Origin: CAIWHR01 sp963734085
GTDB lineage: Bacteria; Pseudomonadota; Gammaproteobacteria; Burkholderiales; Casimicrobiaceae
Reading direction: 5' to 3'
Assembly (NCBI GenBank): GCA_963734085.1
Contig: CAVTFT010000019.1
Coordinates: forward strand, 124,001 to 188,000
DNA: 64,000 nt
In this document: positions 57,037 to 64,000 of the stretch, in pieces
Numbering within the stretch: the first letter of the stretch is position 1
Layout of the letters: each line of letters begins with the position of its first letter
Notes under the pieces: generated by a model
The model's input: the letters and a program-made list of their open reading frames with translations, nothing else
Told to the model about the DNA's origin: nothing
Databases searched by the model: none
Translations under genes and position numbers: made by a program

Positions 57037-57840
57037 ATGATCACCGATCCCGTCCTCGCCGTCGCCGTTCGCGCCGCTCGCCGCGCCGGGTCGATCATCG
57101 TCGATGCCGCGCGCGACTTGAAGCGCCTGCCGGCGCACGCTAGGGAGCACAACGACATCGCGACCGCGACCGACAACGAGGCCGAGAACGCGATCGTCGC
57201 GACGCTGCGCGCGGCATTTCCCGAGCACGCGGTGCTCGGCGAAGAATCCGGCCACATCGAGGGCGCCCGTGAAGGCGGCGGCTTCAAGTGGATCGTCGAT
57301 CCGATCGACAGCGCCGCCAACTTCGCGCACGGCTTTCCGTACTTCGCGGTTTCGATCGCGCTCACCCACGGCACCGAGATCACGCATTCGGTCGTGTTCG
57401 ATCCCGTGCACGACGAACTGTTCGCCGCGATCCGCGGCAAAGGCGCGCAGCTGAACGGCGCGTCGATCCGCGTTTCGAATGCGACGGCGCTCGACGATGC
57501 GCTGATCGGAACGGTGTTCCCCGCGCGCGGGAGCCCGAAAATGGGCGCCTACCTGCGCCTTTTCAACGGACTCGTGACGCGCTGCGACGGCGTGCGCCGG
57601 GGCGGCTCGTGCGCGCTCGATCTCGCCTATGTGGCCGCCGGGCGGCTCGACGGGTTCTGGGTGATGAGCCTGAAGCCCTGGGACGTTGCCGCGGGCGCGC
57701 TGCTGATCAAGGAAGCGGGCGGCCGCGTCGGCGATTTTGCCGGCGGCACCGACTTCCTGCGCACCAACGAAGTGATCGCCGCGGCGCCGGGCATTTTCAA
57801 CCCTCTGCGCGAGGCGCTCGGGGCGGCGCGGACGGAATAG
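57037..57840 (+). CDS. Inositol-monophosphatase/SuhB family protein with altered active-site loop
   Basis: 267 residues of the lithium-sensitive phosphatase fold. The metal ligands are partly intact: Glu69/Glu70 (LGEESGHIEG), Asp88 and Asp91 (VDPIDSAANFAHG), and the late WDVAAGALLIKEAGG. The usual DPIDGTTNF loop, in which Gly and Thr act on the phosphate, reads DPIDSAANF here: Gly to Ser, and both Thr to Ala. Catalysis may be reduced or of a different type. The ATG at 57037 follows AACTCAGGGAAT. Its last 44 bases overlap the convergent MFS gene. Confidence 0.85.
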   Translation: MITDPVLAVAVRAARRAGSIIVDAARDLKRLPAHAREHNDIATATDNEAENAIVATLRAAFPEHAVLGEESGHIEGAREGGGFKWIVDPIDSAANFAHGFPYFAVSIALTHGTEITHSVVFDPVHDELFAAIRGKGAQLNGASIRVSNATALDDALIGTVFPARGSPKMGAYLRLFNGLVTRCDGVRRGGSCALDLAYVAAGRLDGFWVMSLKPWDVAAGALLIKEAGGRVGDFAGGTDFLRTNEVIAAAPGIFNPLREALGAARTE

Positions 57841-59002
57841 GCGCCTGCCGGGCGGGCCGCGGCAACAGTGCGACCGCAGCACAGGTGAAGAGCGCGATTG
57901 CCGCCATCGTGGCCAGCAGCGTCCGGAACCCGGCGGCCTTGACGACGGGCCCCAGCGCCCACACGGCGAGCGAGCTTACGCCGAACGCGACGGTGAGCCG
58001 CATCCCGGACACGCGCGAGCGCATCCGGTCATCGACGTAGCGGACGATCATCGCATCGGTGAACGGGATCGCGCCGAAAACGACGATCATGAACGCGATC
58101 ATCAGCGCGTACAGCGCCCAGCCCTGCGCCACGGCGGCGAGCGCGAACAGCGGGACCTGACACGCGACGATCGCGAGATAGAGCGACTTCAACGAGACGC
58201 GATCGATCAGCGATCCGACGACGACCTGCGCGAACGACGCCACGACGTAGACCGCTGCCAGCAGCGCGCCCAGCAGTGCCGGATCCGCCGTGATTCCCGA
58301 AAAGCGCTCGCGCAGCAGCTCGCCGTTGCCGTTGGTCGTGAAATTGAAGAGCAGGCTCGCGGTGATCGAGGCGACGGTCACCACGGTGAAGATCCGCGCG
58401 AACAACGCCGCAGGCAACTCCGCCTGCGTAGGGCCGCGTCGGGCGGGTGGCAACGGCTCGTCGGGTGCGATGCGCATGAAGACGAGGCCGCAGGCCAGTG
58501 CCAGCCCGGCCGGCACGACGAACGCCATCCGCCAACCCGTGTACTTGATCAGCACGCCGGTCGTGACCGCCGCGAGCGCAACGCCGAGATTTCCGGCAAG
58601 GCCGTTGATGCCGATCGTCAATCCGGGGCGCGGCGCACCCTGCACGAGCATCGGGATGCCGACCGGATGGTAGATCGACGAAAACGCACCCATCAGCGTC
58701 AGCGCGCCCGCGAGCTGCCAGGGCCCTTGCGTCGCCGCGACCAGCAGCATGGACGCTCCCATGCCGAAAAAGAATACGAGCATCATCCTGCGCCGTCCCC
58801 AGTGATCGCCGAGCCGGCCCGACGGCAGCGAGCCCAGGCCGAACAGCGCGAACGCACCAACGCCGTAAGGCATCAGATCCTCCCAGCGGGCGAGCCCGAA
58901 GTCGGCGGCAATCGCGCCGACGGCCGTCGCGAAAACGAGCAGGAACATGTGATCGAGCGCGTGCGCGACGTTGAGCAGCAGCGCAGTCGGGCGCGATTTC
59001 AT
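57797..59002 (-). CDS. MFS transporter
   Basis: 401 residues with 12 hydrophobic segments. The MFS loop motif is LPSGRLGDHWGRRRMMLVFF after segment 2. A second motif-like turn occurs in VVVGSLIDRVSLKSLYLAIV in the second half. ATG 59002 overlaps the LDH2-family stop (TGATG). This places it at the end of the transport/dehydrogenase operon. It may be an exporter or an alternative importer for the operon's substrate. The substrate is not known. Confidence 0.85.
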   Translation of the reverse strand: MKSRPTALLLNVAHALDHMFLLVFATAVGAIAADFGLARWEDLMPYGVGAFALFGLGSLPSGRLGDHWGRRRMMLVFFFGMGASMLLVAATQGPWQLAGALTLMGAFSSIYHPVGIPMLVQGAPRPGLTIGINGLAGNLGVALAAVTTGVLIKYTGWRMAFVVPAGLALACGLVFMRIAPDEPLPPARRGPTQAELPAALFARIFTVVTVASITASLLFNFTTNGNGELLRERFSGITADPALLGALLAAVYVVASFAQVVVGSLIDRVSLKSLYLAIVACQVPLFALAAVAQGWALYALMIAFMIVVFGAIPFTDAMIVRYVDDRMRSRVSGMRLTVAFGVSSLAVWALGPVVKAAGFRTLLATMAAIALFTCAAVALLPRPARQAPIPSAPPRAPRAEG

Positions 59003-60000
59003 CACGACAACCGCTGCAATTCGTCGGCGAGCGATTGCGGAATCGCGATGCCGTCGCGCGCCGCCTTCGCCGCGAGCGCTTCACGCCTTGCGCCGGGCAG
59101 TCTGACGCCGGCGTCCTTCGTCATCTCCGCGATCAGTGCTTCGACGCGCGCGTAGAACACCTCCCGGCCGGCAAGCGCATCCGGGTCGACGACCAGGAAC
59201 GCCTGGCCGAGCCGCGGCCGGTTGCCCTCGGCGACGAAGAACGAGCTCGCTTCGAATCCGAACGCGGCGCCGGTGAGCGCCGTCACCATCAACTCGACGA
59301 CAAGTGCCAGCATCGCGCCCTTGGTCCCGCCCATCGGCAGCATCGAGCCGTCGAGCCCGGCTTGTGGATCCGTCGTCGGCCGGCCGTCGCGGTCGAGCGC
59401 CCAGCCCGGCGGGATCGAACGGCCCTCCTTCGCCGCGATCATCAATTTTCCGCGCGCGACCTCGGATAACGACAGATCGATTTCGAGCGCGGCGTCCGCG
59501 CGCCGCGGAAATACCGCGGCGATCGGGTTGGTTCCGAAAAGCGGACGCGTGCCGCCGGCTGCGGCCATCGCCGCCGGCGAGTTCCCGAAGGCGAGCCCGA
59601 CCATTCCGGCGCCGGCAACCGGCACGAGATGATAGCCGGCGACGCCGAAATGGTGGCTGTTCGTTACGCCAGCGAACGCGATACCGGCGTCGCGCGCCCG
59701 GACAATCGCCTCGGCGACCGCGAGCGCGCAGGCTGGAAATGCGAGTCCGCACCGGGCGTCGACGAGCACGGCGCCGGCGCGGGCGTGGACGATTGCCGGC
59801 TGCGCCGCGCCGTCGGCGCGCCCGTTCGCAAGATGCGTCGCATACTGCGGCACCCGCGACACGCCGTGAGAGGCAAGGCCCCGGGCGTCGGCGTAGACGA
59901 GCGCCCCGGCGGTCGCAACCGCCATCACGGAATTCGCACCCGCGCGTTCCAGCGCGCGCGCGGCGATCAGTGCGAGTTCATCCTGCGCGAACGTCGGCAT
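59002..60000 (-). CDS. LDH2-family (malate/L-lactate/sulfolactate type) dehydrogenase
   Basis: 332 residues of the non-Rossmann LDH2/MDH2 family. Signature segments: ADARGLASHGVSRVPQYATH, GVTNSHHFGVAGYHL (His-His of the active site), PLFGTNPIAAVFPRR, DLSLSEVARGKLMIAAKEGR, PMGGTKGAMLALVVELM. Relatives include ComC (R-sulfolactate dehydrogenase) and YiaK-type 2,3-diketogulonate reductases. It overlaps the D-2-hydroxyacid dehydrogenase gene by 23 bases and is followed by an MFS gene. The pair has the gene order and class of the SlcC/ComC pair that racemises 3-sulfolactate; this is an inference. Confidence 0.85.
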   Translation of the reverse strand: MPTFAQDELALIAARALERAGANSVMAVATAGALVYADARGLASHGVSRVPQYATHLANGRADGAAQPAIVHARAGAVLVDARCGLAFPACALAVAEAIVRARDAGIAFAGVTNSHHFGVAGYHLVPVAGAGMVGLAFGNSPAAMAAAGGTRPLFGTNPIAAVFPRRADAALEIDLSLSEVARGKLMIAAKEGRSIPPGWALDRDGRPTTDPQAGLDGSMLPMGGTKGAMLALVVELMVTALTGAAFGFEASSFFVAEGNRPRLGQAFLVVDPDALAGREVFYARVEALIAEMTKDAGVRLPGARREALAAKAARDGIAIPQSLADELQRLS

Positions 60001-60943
60001 CGACAGGCTCGCCGCGGTTGTCGGCCAGAAACGCGGCGACCTGCTCCGCGATCATTGCCGAGACCCGCGCATTCGATTCACATGTCACACCCGCGATGTG
60101 CGGCGTGAGGATCAGGTTGGGGCAACCGGCGAGCGGTGATCCCGCGGGCAGTGGCTCGTCCTCGAACACGTCGAGCGCAGCGCCACCCAGGTGCCCGTTG
60201 CGCAACGCGCCCGCGAGCGCGACCTCGTCGACGACGCCACCGCGCGCTGTGTTGATCAGAACCGCACCGGCTTTCATGCACGCAAGCTTCGCAGCATCAA
60301 TCATTCCGCGCGTGACCTCGGTGAGCGGCACATGCAGCGTGACCACATCGGCTTCCCCGAGCAACGTCGCGAGCGGCAATGCGCTCGCCTGCGCTTCGCG
60401 CCACACAGCCGACGTCGCAGGATGTTCCGGATCGTGGCCGACGACCCGCATCGAAAGTCCGCGCCCGAGCTTCGCCGCCAGTCGTCCGCTCGTGCCAAAG
60501 CCGACGACGCCCAGCGTCTTGCCAGCGATTTCGCGCCCCGCCGAAAGCGCGGCGCGCGGCCATTCGCCGTTCGCCACCGCGGCGCTCGACAGGTACGCGC
60601 CGCGCAGCAGCACGAGCGCGGTCGCAATCACGTATTCGGCGACCGCGAGCGCATTGGCGCCCGTGGCGGGGATCACCGCGATGCCACGCGCGCGGGCTGC
60701 CGCGACGTCGATGTTGTCGAGACCCACGCCGAGGCGGCCGATGACTTTGAGCCGCGCCGCCGCCGCAAGCAGGTTCGCATCGACCCGCGTCCGGTTGCGG
60801 ACGATCAGCGCGTCGGCGTCGGCGACGTGCGGCGCGAGCTCGATCAGGCGATCGGCGAGGCCGGGGTCGTACAACGTGTCGTGGACAGCCGCCAGGCGCG
60901 CCACCGCGGCCCCTTCCATGAACTCGGTGATCACCACGCGCAT
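59978..60943 (-). CDS. D-2-hydroxyacid dehydrogenase (SlcC-like)
   Basis: 321 residues. NAD Rossmann motif TLGVVGFGTSGRLAAKLGRG at about 143-162; catalytic Arg in NTARGGVVDEVALAGAL, Glu in DVFEDEPLP, His in LTPHIAGVT. The N-terminus MRVVITEFMEGAAVARLAAV and the phrase VANGEWPR are like (S)-sulfolactate dehydrogenases (SlcC). D-3-phosphoglycerate dehydrogenase-like activity on another hydroxyacid is also possible. ATG 60943. Adjacent ABC permease gene ends 41 bases upstream. Confidence 0.82.
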   Translation of the reverse strand: MRVVITEFMEGAAVARLAAVHDTLYDPGLADRLIELAPHVADADALIVRNRTRVDANLLAAAARLKVIGRLGVGLDNIDVAAARARGIAVIPATGANALAVAEYVIATALVLLRGAYLSSAAVANGEWPRAALSAGREIAGKTLGVVGFGTSGRLAAKLGRGLSMRVVGHDPEHPATSAVWREAQASALPLATLLGEADVVTLHVPLTEVTRGMIDAAKLACMKAGAVLINTARGGVVDEVALAGALRNGHLGGAALDVFEDEPLPAGSPLAGCPNLILTPHIAGVTCESNARVSAMIAEQVAAFLADNRGEPVDADVRAG

Positions 60944-60983
60944 CGCGTCACGCCGCCGGCGTGTCGGCAGCCTGCAATGGCGG

Positions 60984-61856
60984 TCACGACTGCATTCCCC
61001 ATTTGCGCACCGTACGGATTTCGATCGTCCGGAACACGACGTTCTCGACAACGAGGCCGATCACGATCACAGTGAGCAGGCCGGCGAAGACTTCGGGTAT
61101 GTTGAGCTGGTTCTTGTTCTCGTAGATGAACCAGCCGAGCCCGCCCGCACCCGAAGAGACACCGAACACCAGCTCCGCGGCGATCAGCGTCCGCCACGCG
61201 AATGCCCAGCCGATCTTGAGCCCGGTGAGAATGCTGGGAAACGCCGCGGGAATCAGGATGGCACCCACGTAGCGCAGTCCGGCGAGCCCGTAGTTGCGAC
61301 CGACCATCCGCAGCGTGGGCGACACCGACAGGAAGCCCGAATGCGTGTTGAGCGCCACCGCCCAGAGCACCGAATGGATGATGACGAACACGATGCTGCC
61401 GTACCCCAGCCCGAACCAGATCAGCGCGAGCGGCAACAGCGCGATCGCCGGCAGCGGATTGAACATCGATGTCAGGAGCTCGAGCAGATCGGTGCCGATG
61501 CGCGTGGAAATCGCGGCGATCGTCAGCACCGCTGCGCACCCGATGCCGGCAGCATAACCCGCAAGCAGTACCTTGAGCGACGTAGCGGCGCGCGTCGGCA
61601 GCACGCCGCTCCCGACGGCCTCGATGAACGCCGTGAGCGTTGCCGAAAAGGTCGGCAGCAGCAGCGGGTTGTCCAGGAGCCGCGCATAACCTTCCCAGAT
61701 CAGCGCCAGGGTCACGAGCAAAGCGAGCTTGCGCGCCGCCCCGATGTTGACGAGCTGCTCCCACGCCGAGAGCGGCTTTTCGACGACGCCGAAGGCTGTG
61801 GAATCGATCGGCTCGCGCAGAATCTCCGGTCGTGCCGTGGCCGTGGATTCAGACAT
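60984..61856 (-). CDS. ABC transporter permease, SsuC/TauC type
   Basis: 290 residues, six hydrophobic segments. The EAA-type loop is in LRYVGAILIPAAFPSILTGL with KIGWAFAWRTLIAAELVFG after it. The SsuC/TauC family transports aliphatic sulfonates, taurine or nitrate. ATG 61856 overlaps the ATPase stop by eight bases. Confidence 0.88.
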   Translation of the reverse strand: MSESTATARPEILREPIDSTAFGVVEKPLSAWEQLVNIGAARKLALLVTLALIWEGYARLLDNPLLLPTFSATLTAFIEAVGSGVLPTRAATSLKVLLAGYAAGIGCAAVLTIAAISTRIGTDLLELLTSMFNPLPAIALLPLALIWFGLGYGSIVFVIIHSVLWAVALNTHSGFLSVSPTLRMVGRNYGLAGLRYVGAILIPAAFPSILTGLKIGWAFAWRTLIAAELVFGVSSGAGGLGWFIYENKNQLNIPEVFAGLLTVIVIGLVVENVVFRTIEIRTVRKWGMQS

Positions 61857-62661
61857 GGTGTTGCGCCTCCTCTTCCTCGATTGCATCGGCGAACAGCATC
61901 GCGTGGATTCTGTGCTCCAGCGCGTGGTGCGCCTCGGGATCACGTTCCCGCGCCTCGCGCGACACGCTGTTGAGCTCCGCCTTCACCTGTCCCGGATGCG
62001 GCGAGAGGAGCAGGATCCGGCTGCCGATCCGGACCGCCTCGGGAATCGAATGGGTGACGAACAGCACGGTGAACCGCGTGTCGTCCCAGAGCTGCAGCAG
62101 CTCGTCCTGCATCCGGCGGCGCGTCAGCGCGTCGAGCGCGGCGAACGGCTCGTCCATCAGCAGGATGTCGGGCTCCATCGCCATGCCGCGCGCGATGGCG
62201 ACGCGCTGCTTCATCCCGCCCGACAGCGTATGCGGCAGGCTGTCGGCAAAGCGCGTCAGATTGACCCTGGCGATCACATCGCGCACCTTGTCCTCGGCCG
62301 CGCGGCCCGTGAGCCGACCGCTCGCGACGAGTGGAAACAGCACGTTCTCCTTCACGGATTTCCACGGCAGGAGCTGGTCGAATTCCTGGAACACCATCAT
62401 CCGGTCGGGACCTGGCCGATCGACGACGTCGCCCTTGAGCCGGATCTCGCCCTCGACGGGATTGAGATAGCCGCCGACGGCCTTCAGCAGCGTCGACTTG
62501 CCACAACCCGACGGGCCGAGCAGGATGAAGCGATCCGAGCGGAAGACCTCGAAGTCGACGCGATAGGTGGCGGTGACGAGATGGTCCTTCGTCTTGTATT
62601 GCAGCGTGACGCCGCGCACGTCGAGCAGAGGCGCGCTTTCGCGGTGTCCTAGAGTTGCCAC
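61849..62661 (-). CDS. ABC transporter ATPase, SsuB/TauB type
   Basis: 270 residues. Walker A LLGPSGCGKSTLLKAVGG, signature LSGGMKQRVAIARGMAMEPD, Walker B ILLMDEPFAALDALTRRRM, switch His THSIPEAV. The start GTG 62661 overlaps the end of the dehydratase gene by 13 bases. The family is SsuB/TauB-like; with the permease and the partial binding protein it forms a complete importer. Confidence 0.88.
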   Translation of the reverse strand: MATLGHRESAPLLDVRGVTLQYKTKDHLVTATYRVDFEVFRSDRFILLGPSGCGKSTLLKAVGGYLNPVEGEIRLKGDVVDRPGPDRMMVFQEFDQLLPWKSVKENVLFPLVASGRLTGRAAEDKVRDVIARVNLTRFADSLPHTLSGGMKQRVAIARGMAMEPDILLMDEPFAALDALTRRRMQDELLQLWDDTRFTVLFVTHSIPEAVRIGSRILLLSPHPGQVKAELNSVSREARERDPEAHHALEHRIHAMLFADAIEEEEAQHHV

Positions 62662-63638
62662 GGCAGCCGGTCGAGGTCGACGTTGCCGCCGGTGACGATG
62701 ATGCCGACGCGCCGGCCGCGCACGTCGAGCGTCCCGTCGAGCAGGCACGCAAGCGGCACCGCGGAGGACGGCTCGATGATGATTTTCATCCGTTCCCACG
62801 TCAGCCGCATCGCCTGCACGATCGATGCCTCGCGCGCGAGCCCGATCGCATCGACGTGGGTGCGGATCGCCGTCAACGTCCGTACCGACAGGGTCGTGCG
62901 CAGACCGTCGGCGATCGTCGTGGTCGCCGGCAACGGCTCGACCCGTCCCGAGCGAAAGCTCCTTGCGGTATCGTCGGCGTTGGCCGGCTCGGCGCCATAC
63001 ACGCGGATCCCGGGCCGCAACGATTTCGCCGCGATCGCCGTGCCGGACAGCAGACCTCCGCCACCGACGGGTGCGATGACGGCGTCGAGTTCGGCGACGT
63101 CCTCGAGCAGCTCGAGCGCTGCCGTTCCCTGCCCGGCGATCACCCGGGCATCGTCGAAGGGATGGATCAGCACCGCGCCCGTCTCGCGCAGGACGTCCGC
63201 GCACGCGGCCTCGCGCGCGGCGACGTTGGGCGCGCAGTGGCGGATCGTCGCGCCGAGGCGACGAACGTTCTCCTGTTTCGTTTTCGCCGCGTTTTCCGGC
63301 ATGACGACCCACGCCGCAATCCCGCGCCGCGACGCAGCATAGGCGAGCGCAGCGCCGTGGTTGCCCGACGAATGCGTGACGACCCCACGCCGAGCAGCAT
63401 CATCCGACAGCGAGAACACGGCATTGACTGCGCCACGCGCCTTGAACGCGCCGACCTTCTGCAGGTTCTCGCACTTGAAGTAAAGGCTGGCGCCGGTCTC
63501 CGCGTCGAGCGATGCGGACGTCAGCACCGGCGTGCGGTGAACGAAGCCGGCGATGCGTTCTCGCGCTGCGCGAATTGCGGCGAGATCGGGGAGCGCGAGC
63601 GCGTCGCGCACGCCATCCGCGACAGGAGCCGGCACCAT
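62649..63638 (-). CDS. PLP-dependent threonine dehydratase / serine racemase-like enzyme
   Basis: 329 residues, fold type II PLP enzyme. PLP-Lys in CENLQKVGAFKARGAVNAVF, the substrate loop HSSGNHGAALA, the phosphate-binding glycines PVGGGGLLSG. Such enzymes deaminate serine, threonine or hydroxyaspartate or racemise serine. It lies between the binding-protein and ATPase genes, with overlaps at both ends (TGATG with the first). The unusual position inside a transporter operon suggests it acts on the imported compound. Its substrate is not known. Confidence 0.85.
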   Translation of the reverse strand: MVPAPVADGVRDALALPDLAAIRAARERIAGFVHRTPVLTSASLDAETGASLYFKCENLQKVGAFKARGAVNAVFSLSDDAARRGVVTHSSGNHGAALAYAASRRGIAAWVVMPENAAKTKQENVRRLGATIRHCAPNVAAREAACADVLRETGAVLIHPFDDARVIAGQGTAALELLEDVAELDAVIAPVGGGGLLSGTAIAAKSLRPGIRVYGAEPANADDTARSFRSGRVEPLPATTTIADGLRTTLSVRTLTAIRTHVDAIGLAREASIVQAMRLTWERMKIIIEPSSAVPLACLLDGTLDVRGRRVGIIVTGGNVDLDRLPWQL

Positions 63639-64000
63639 CAGCTGCCGGGCAAGCCCTGCGCGTTCGGAAAGAACAGATCCTGCCACGACTCCGGTCTCAC
63701 CTTGATCGCGCCCGTCTTCAGCATGAAGTTCACGTACTTCATCACGTTCTGCGGCGTGGTCGTATAGACGATCTGCGGGTCGTTCAGCATGGCGAGGATG
63801 TCGGCGACCGAATCCTTGTCCTTCGACATCCTGAGGTACGTCTCGGCGGCGGCCTTGCGGTCGCGATTGATGAACGCCGTCGCCTCGTCGAGCGCCTTCA
63901 CGAACGCGTCGTAGAGCTTCGGATTCTCGCTCCTGAACTTAGACGTCGTCCAGACGACGTTGAACGTCGCCGGACCGCCGAGGACGTCGTAGGAATTGAG
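63638..64000 (-). CDS. ABC transporter substrate-binding protein, C-terminal part (partial)
   Basis: At least 120 residues, running off the right edge. It reads LNSYDVLGGPATFNVVWTTS, then KALDEATAFINRDRKAAAET, YLRMSKDKDSVADIL and PQNVMKYVNFMLKTGAIKVR, which is the C-terminal lobe of NrtA/SsuA/TauA periplasmic proteins. It is the first gene of this operon inside the window, and its stop overlaps the dehydratase start. The signal peptide is outside the window. Confidence 0.82.
   Translation of the reverse strand, partial: LNSYDVLGGPATFNVVWTTSKFRSENPKLYDAFVKALDEATAFINRDRKAAAETYLRMSKDKDSVADILAMLNDPQIVYTTTPQNVMKYVNFMLKTGAIKVRPESWQDLFFPNAQGLPGS

Noticed and set aside
1..64000. CRISPR arrays, rRNA, prophage or insertion-sequence genes
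   Set aside because: No regularly spaced direct repeats, no rRNA-like sequence and no transposase or integrase reading frame was found.

Overview
The window looks like chromosome from a GC-rich betaproteobacterium, probably an uncultured Burkholderiales-type organism. This rests on strong G/C preference at third codon positions, PEP-CTERM proteins, PHA phasins, a LexA / ImuA-ImuB / DnaE2 mutagenesis set, aerobic Cox-type accessory genes, PQQ dehydrogenases and a tungsten AOR operon. The taxonomic call is an inference. There is no rRNA, CRISPR array, prophage or recognisable transposase gene. One tRNA-Leu(UAA) lies near the left end.

0-6 kb: tail of an RND pump, tRNA-Leu, a PEP-CTERM protein behind a sigma-54 style control region, a CHRD protein, a phasin, a zinc alcohol dehydrogenase, a second small phasin-like gene with a perfect palindrome upstream, and small envelope or hypothetical proteins. 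6-23 kb: SOS and translesion genes. lexA is followed closely by a Cdd1/TfoX_C protein. imuA and imuB are separated by a DinB-fold gene, and imuB carries two in-frame repeat insertions. dnaE2 is 7.5 kb further on. lexA and dnaE2 share the palindromic box ACCG-N10-CGGT. Between them lie a second CHRD protein (with PEP-CTERM and the same sigma-54 layout), a cyclic-nucleotide-domain flavoprotein, a molybdopterin oxidoreductase with a cytochrome b partner, an MFS carrier and an M14 peptidase.

23-28 kb: a tight operon of a mercuric-reductase-like flavoprotein, a TVP38 membrane protein, ArsS-type radical SAM and a fused pair of rSAM-associated transferases. 28-35 kb, minus strand: an aldehyde:ferredoxin oxidoreductase operon (aorA, aorB, FAD subunit, MoaD-like, an unknown protein, MobB) plus a second copy of the FAD subunit upstream. 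35-51 kb: a Rieske protein with a PQQ alcohol dehydrogenase, then a minus-strand cluster of a second PQQ alcohol dehydrogenase, dihaem cytochrome c, a Cox-type molybdenum hydroxylase set whose catalytic subunit survives only as fragments, XdhC and a SUMF1-fold protein. Both PQQ enzymes carry the extra Asp that marks lanthanide-dependent members. An ankyrin protein, a cytochrome b561 and a frameshifted TonB receptor follow.

51-57 kb: a beta-propeller protein, a TonB receptor, a TAT multicopper oxidase and an NADH-dehydrogenase-like flavoprotein in one direction, then a SuhB-type phosphatase with an altered active-site loop. 57-64 kb, minus strand: an overlapping operon of SsuA/B/C-type ABC transporter parts, a PLP dehydratase/racemase, a D-2-hydroxyacid dehydrogenase, an LDH2-family dehydrogenase and an MFS carrier. 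The dehydrogenase pair resembles the SlcC/ComC pair that interconverts sulfolactate enantiomers. The main themes are periplasmic alcohol and aldehyde oxidation with PQQ, tungsten or molybdenum cofactors, and DNA-damage response.
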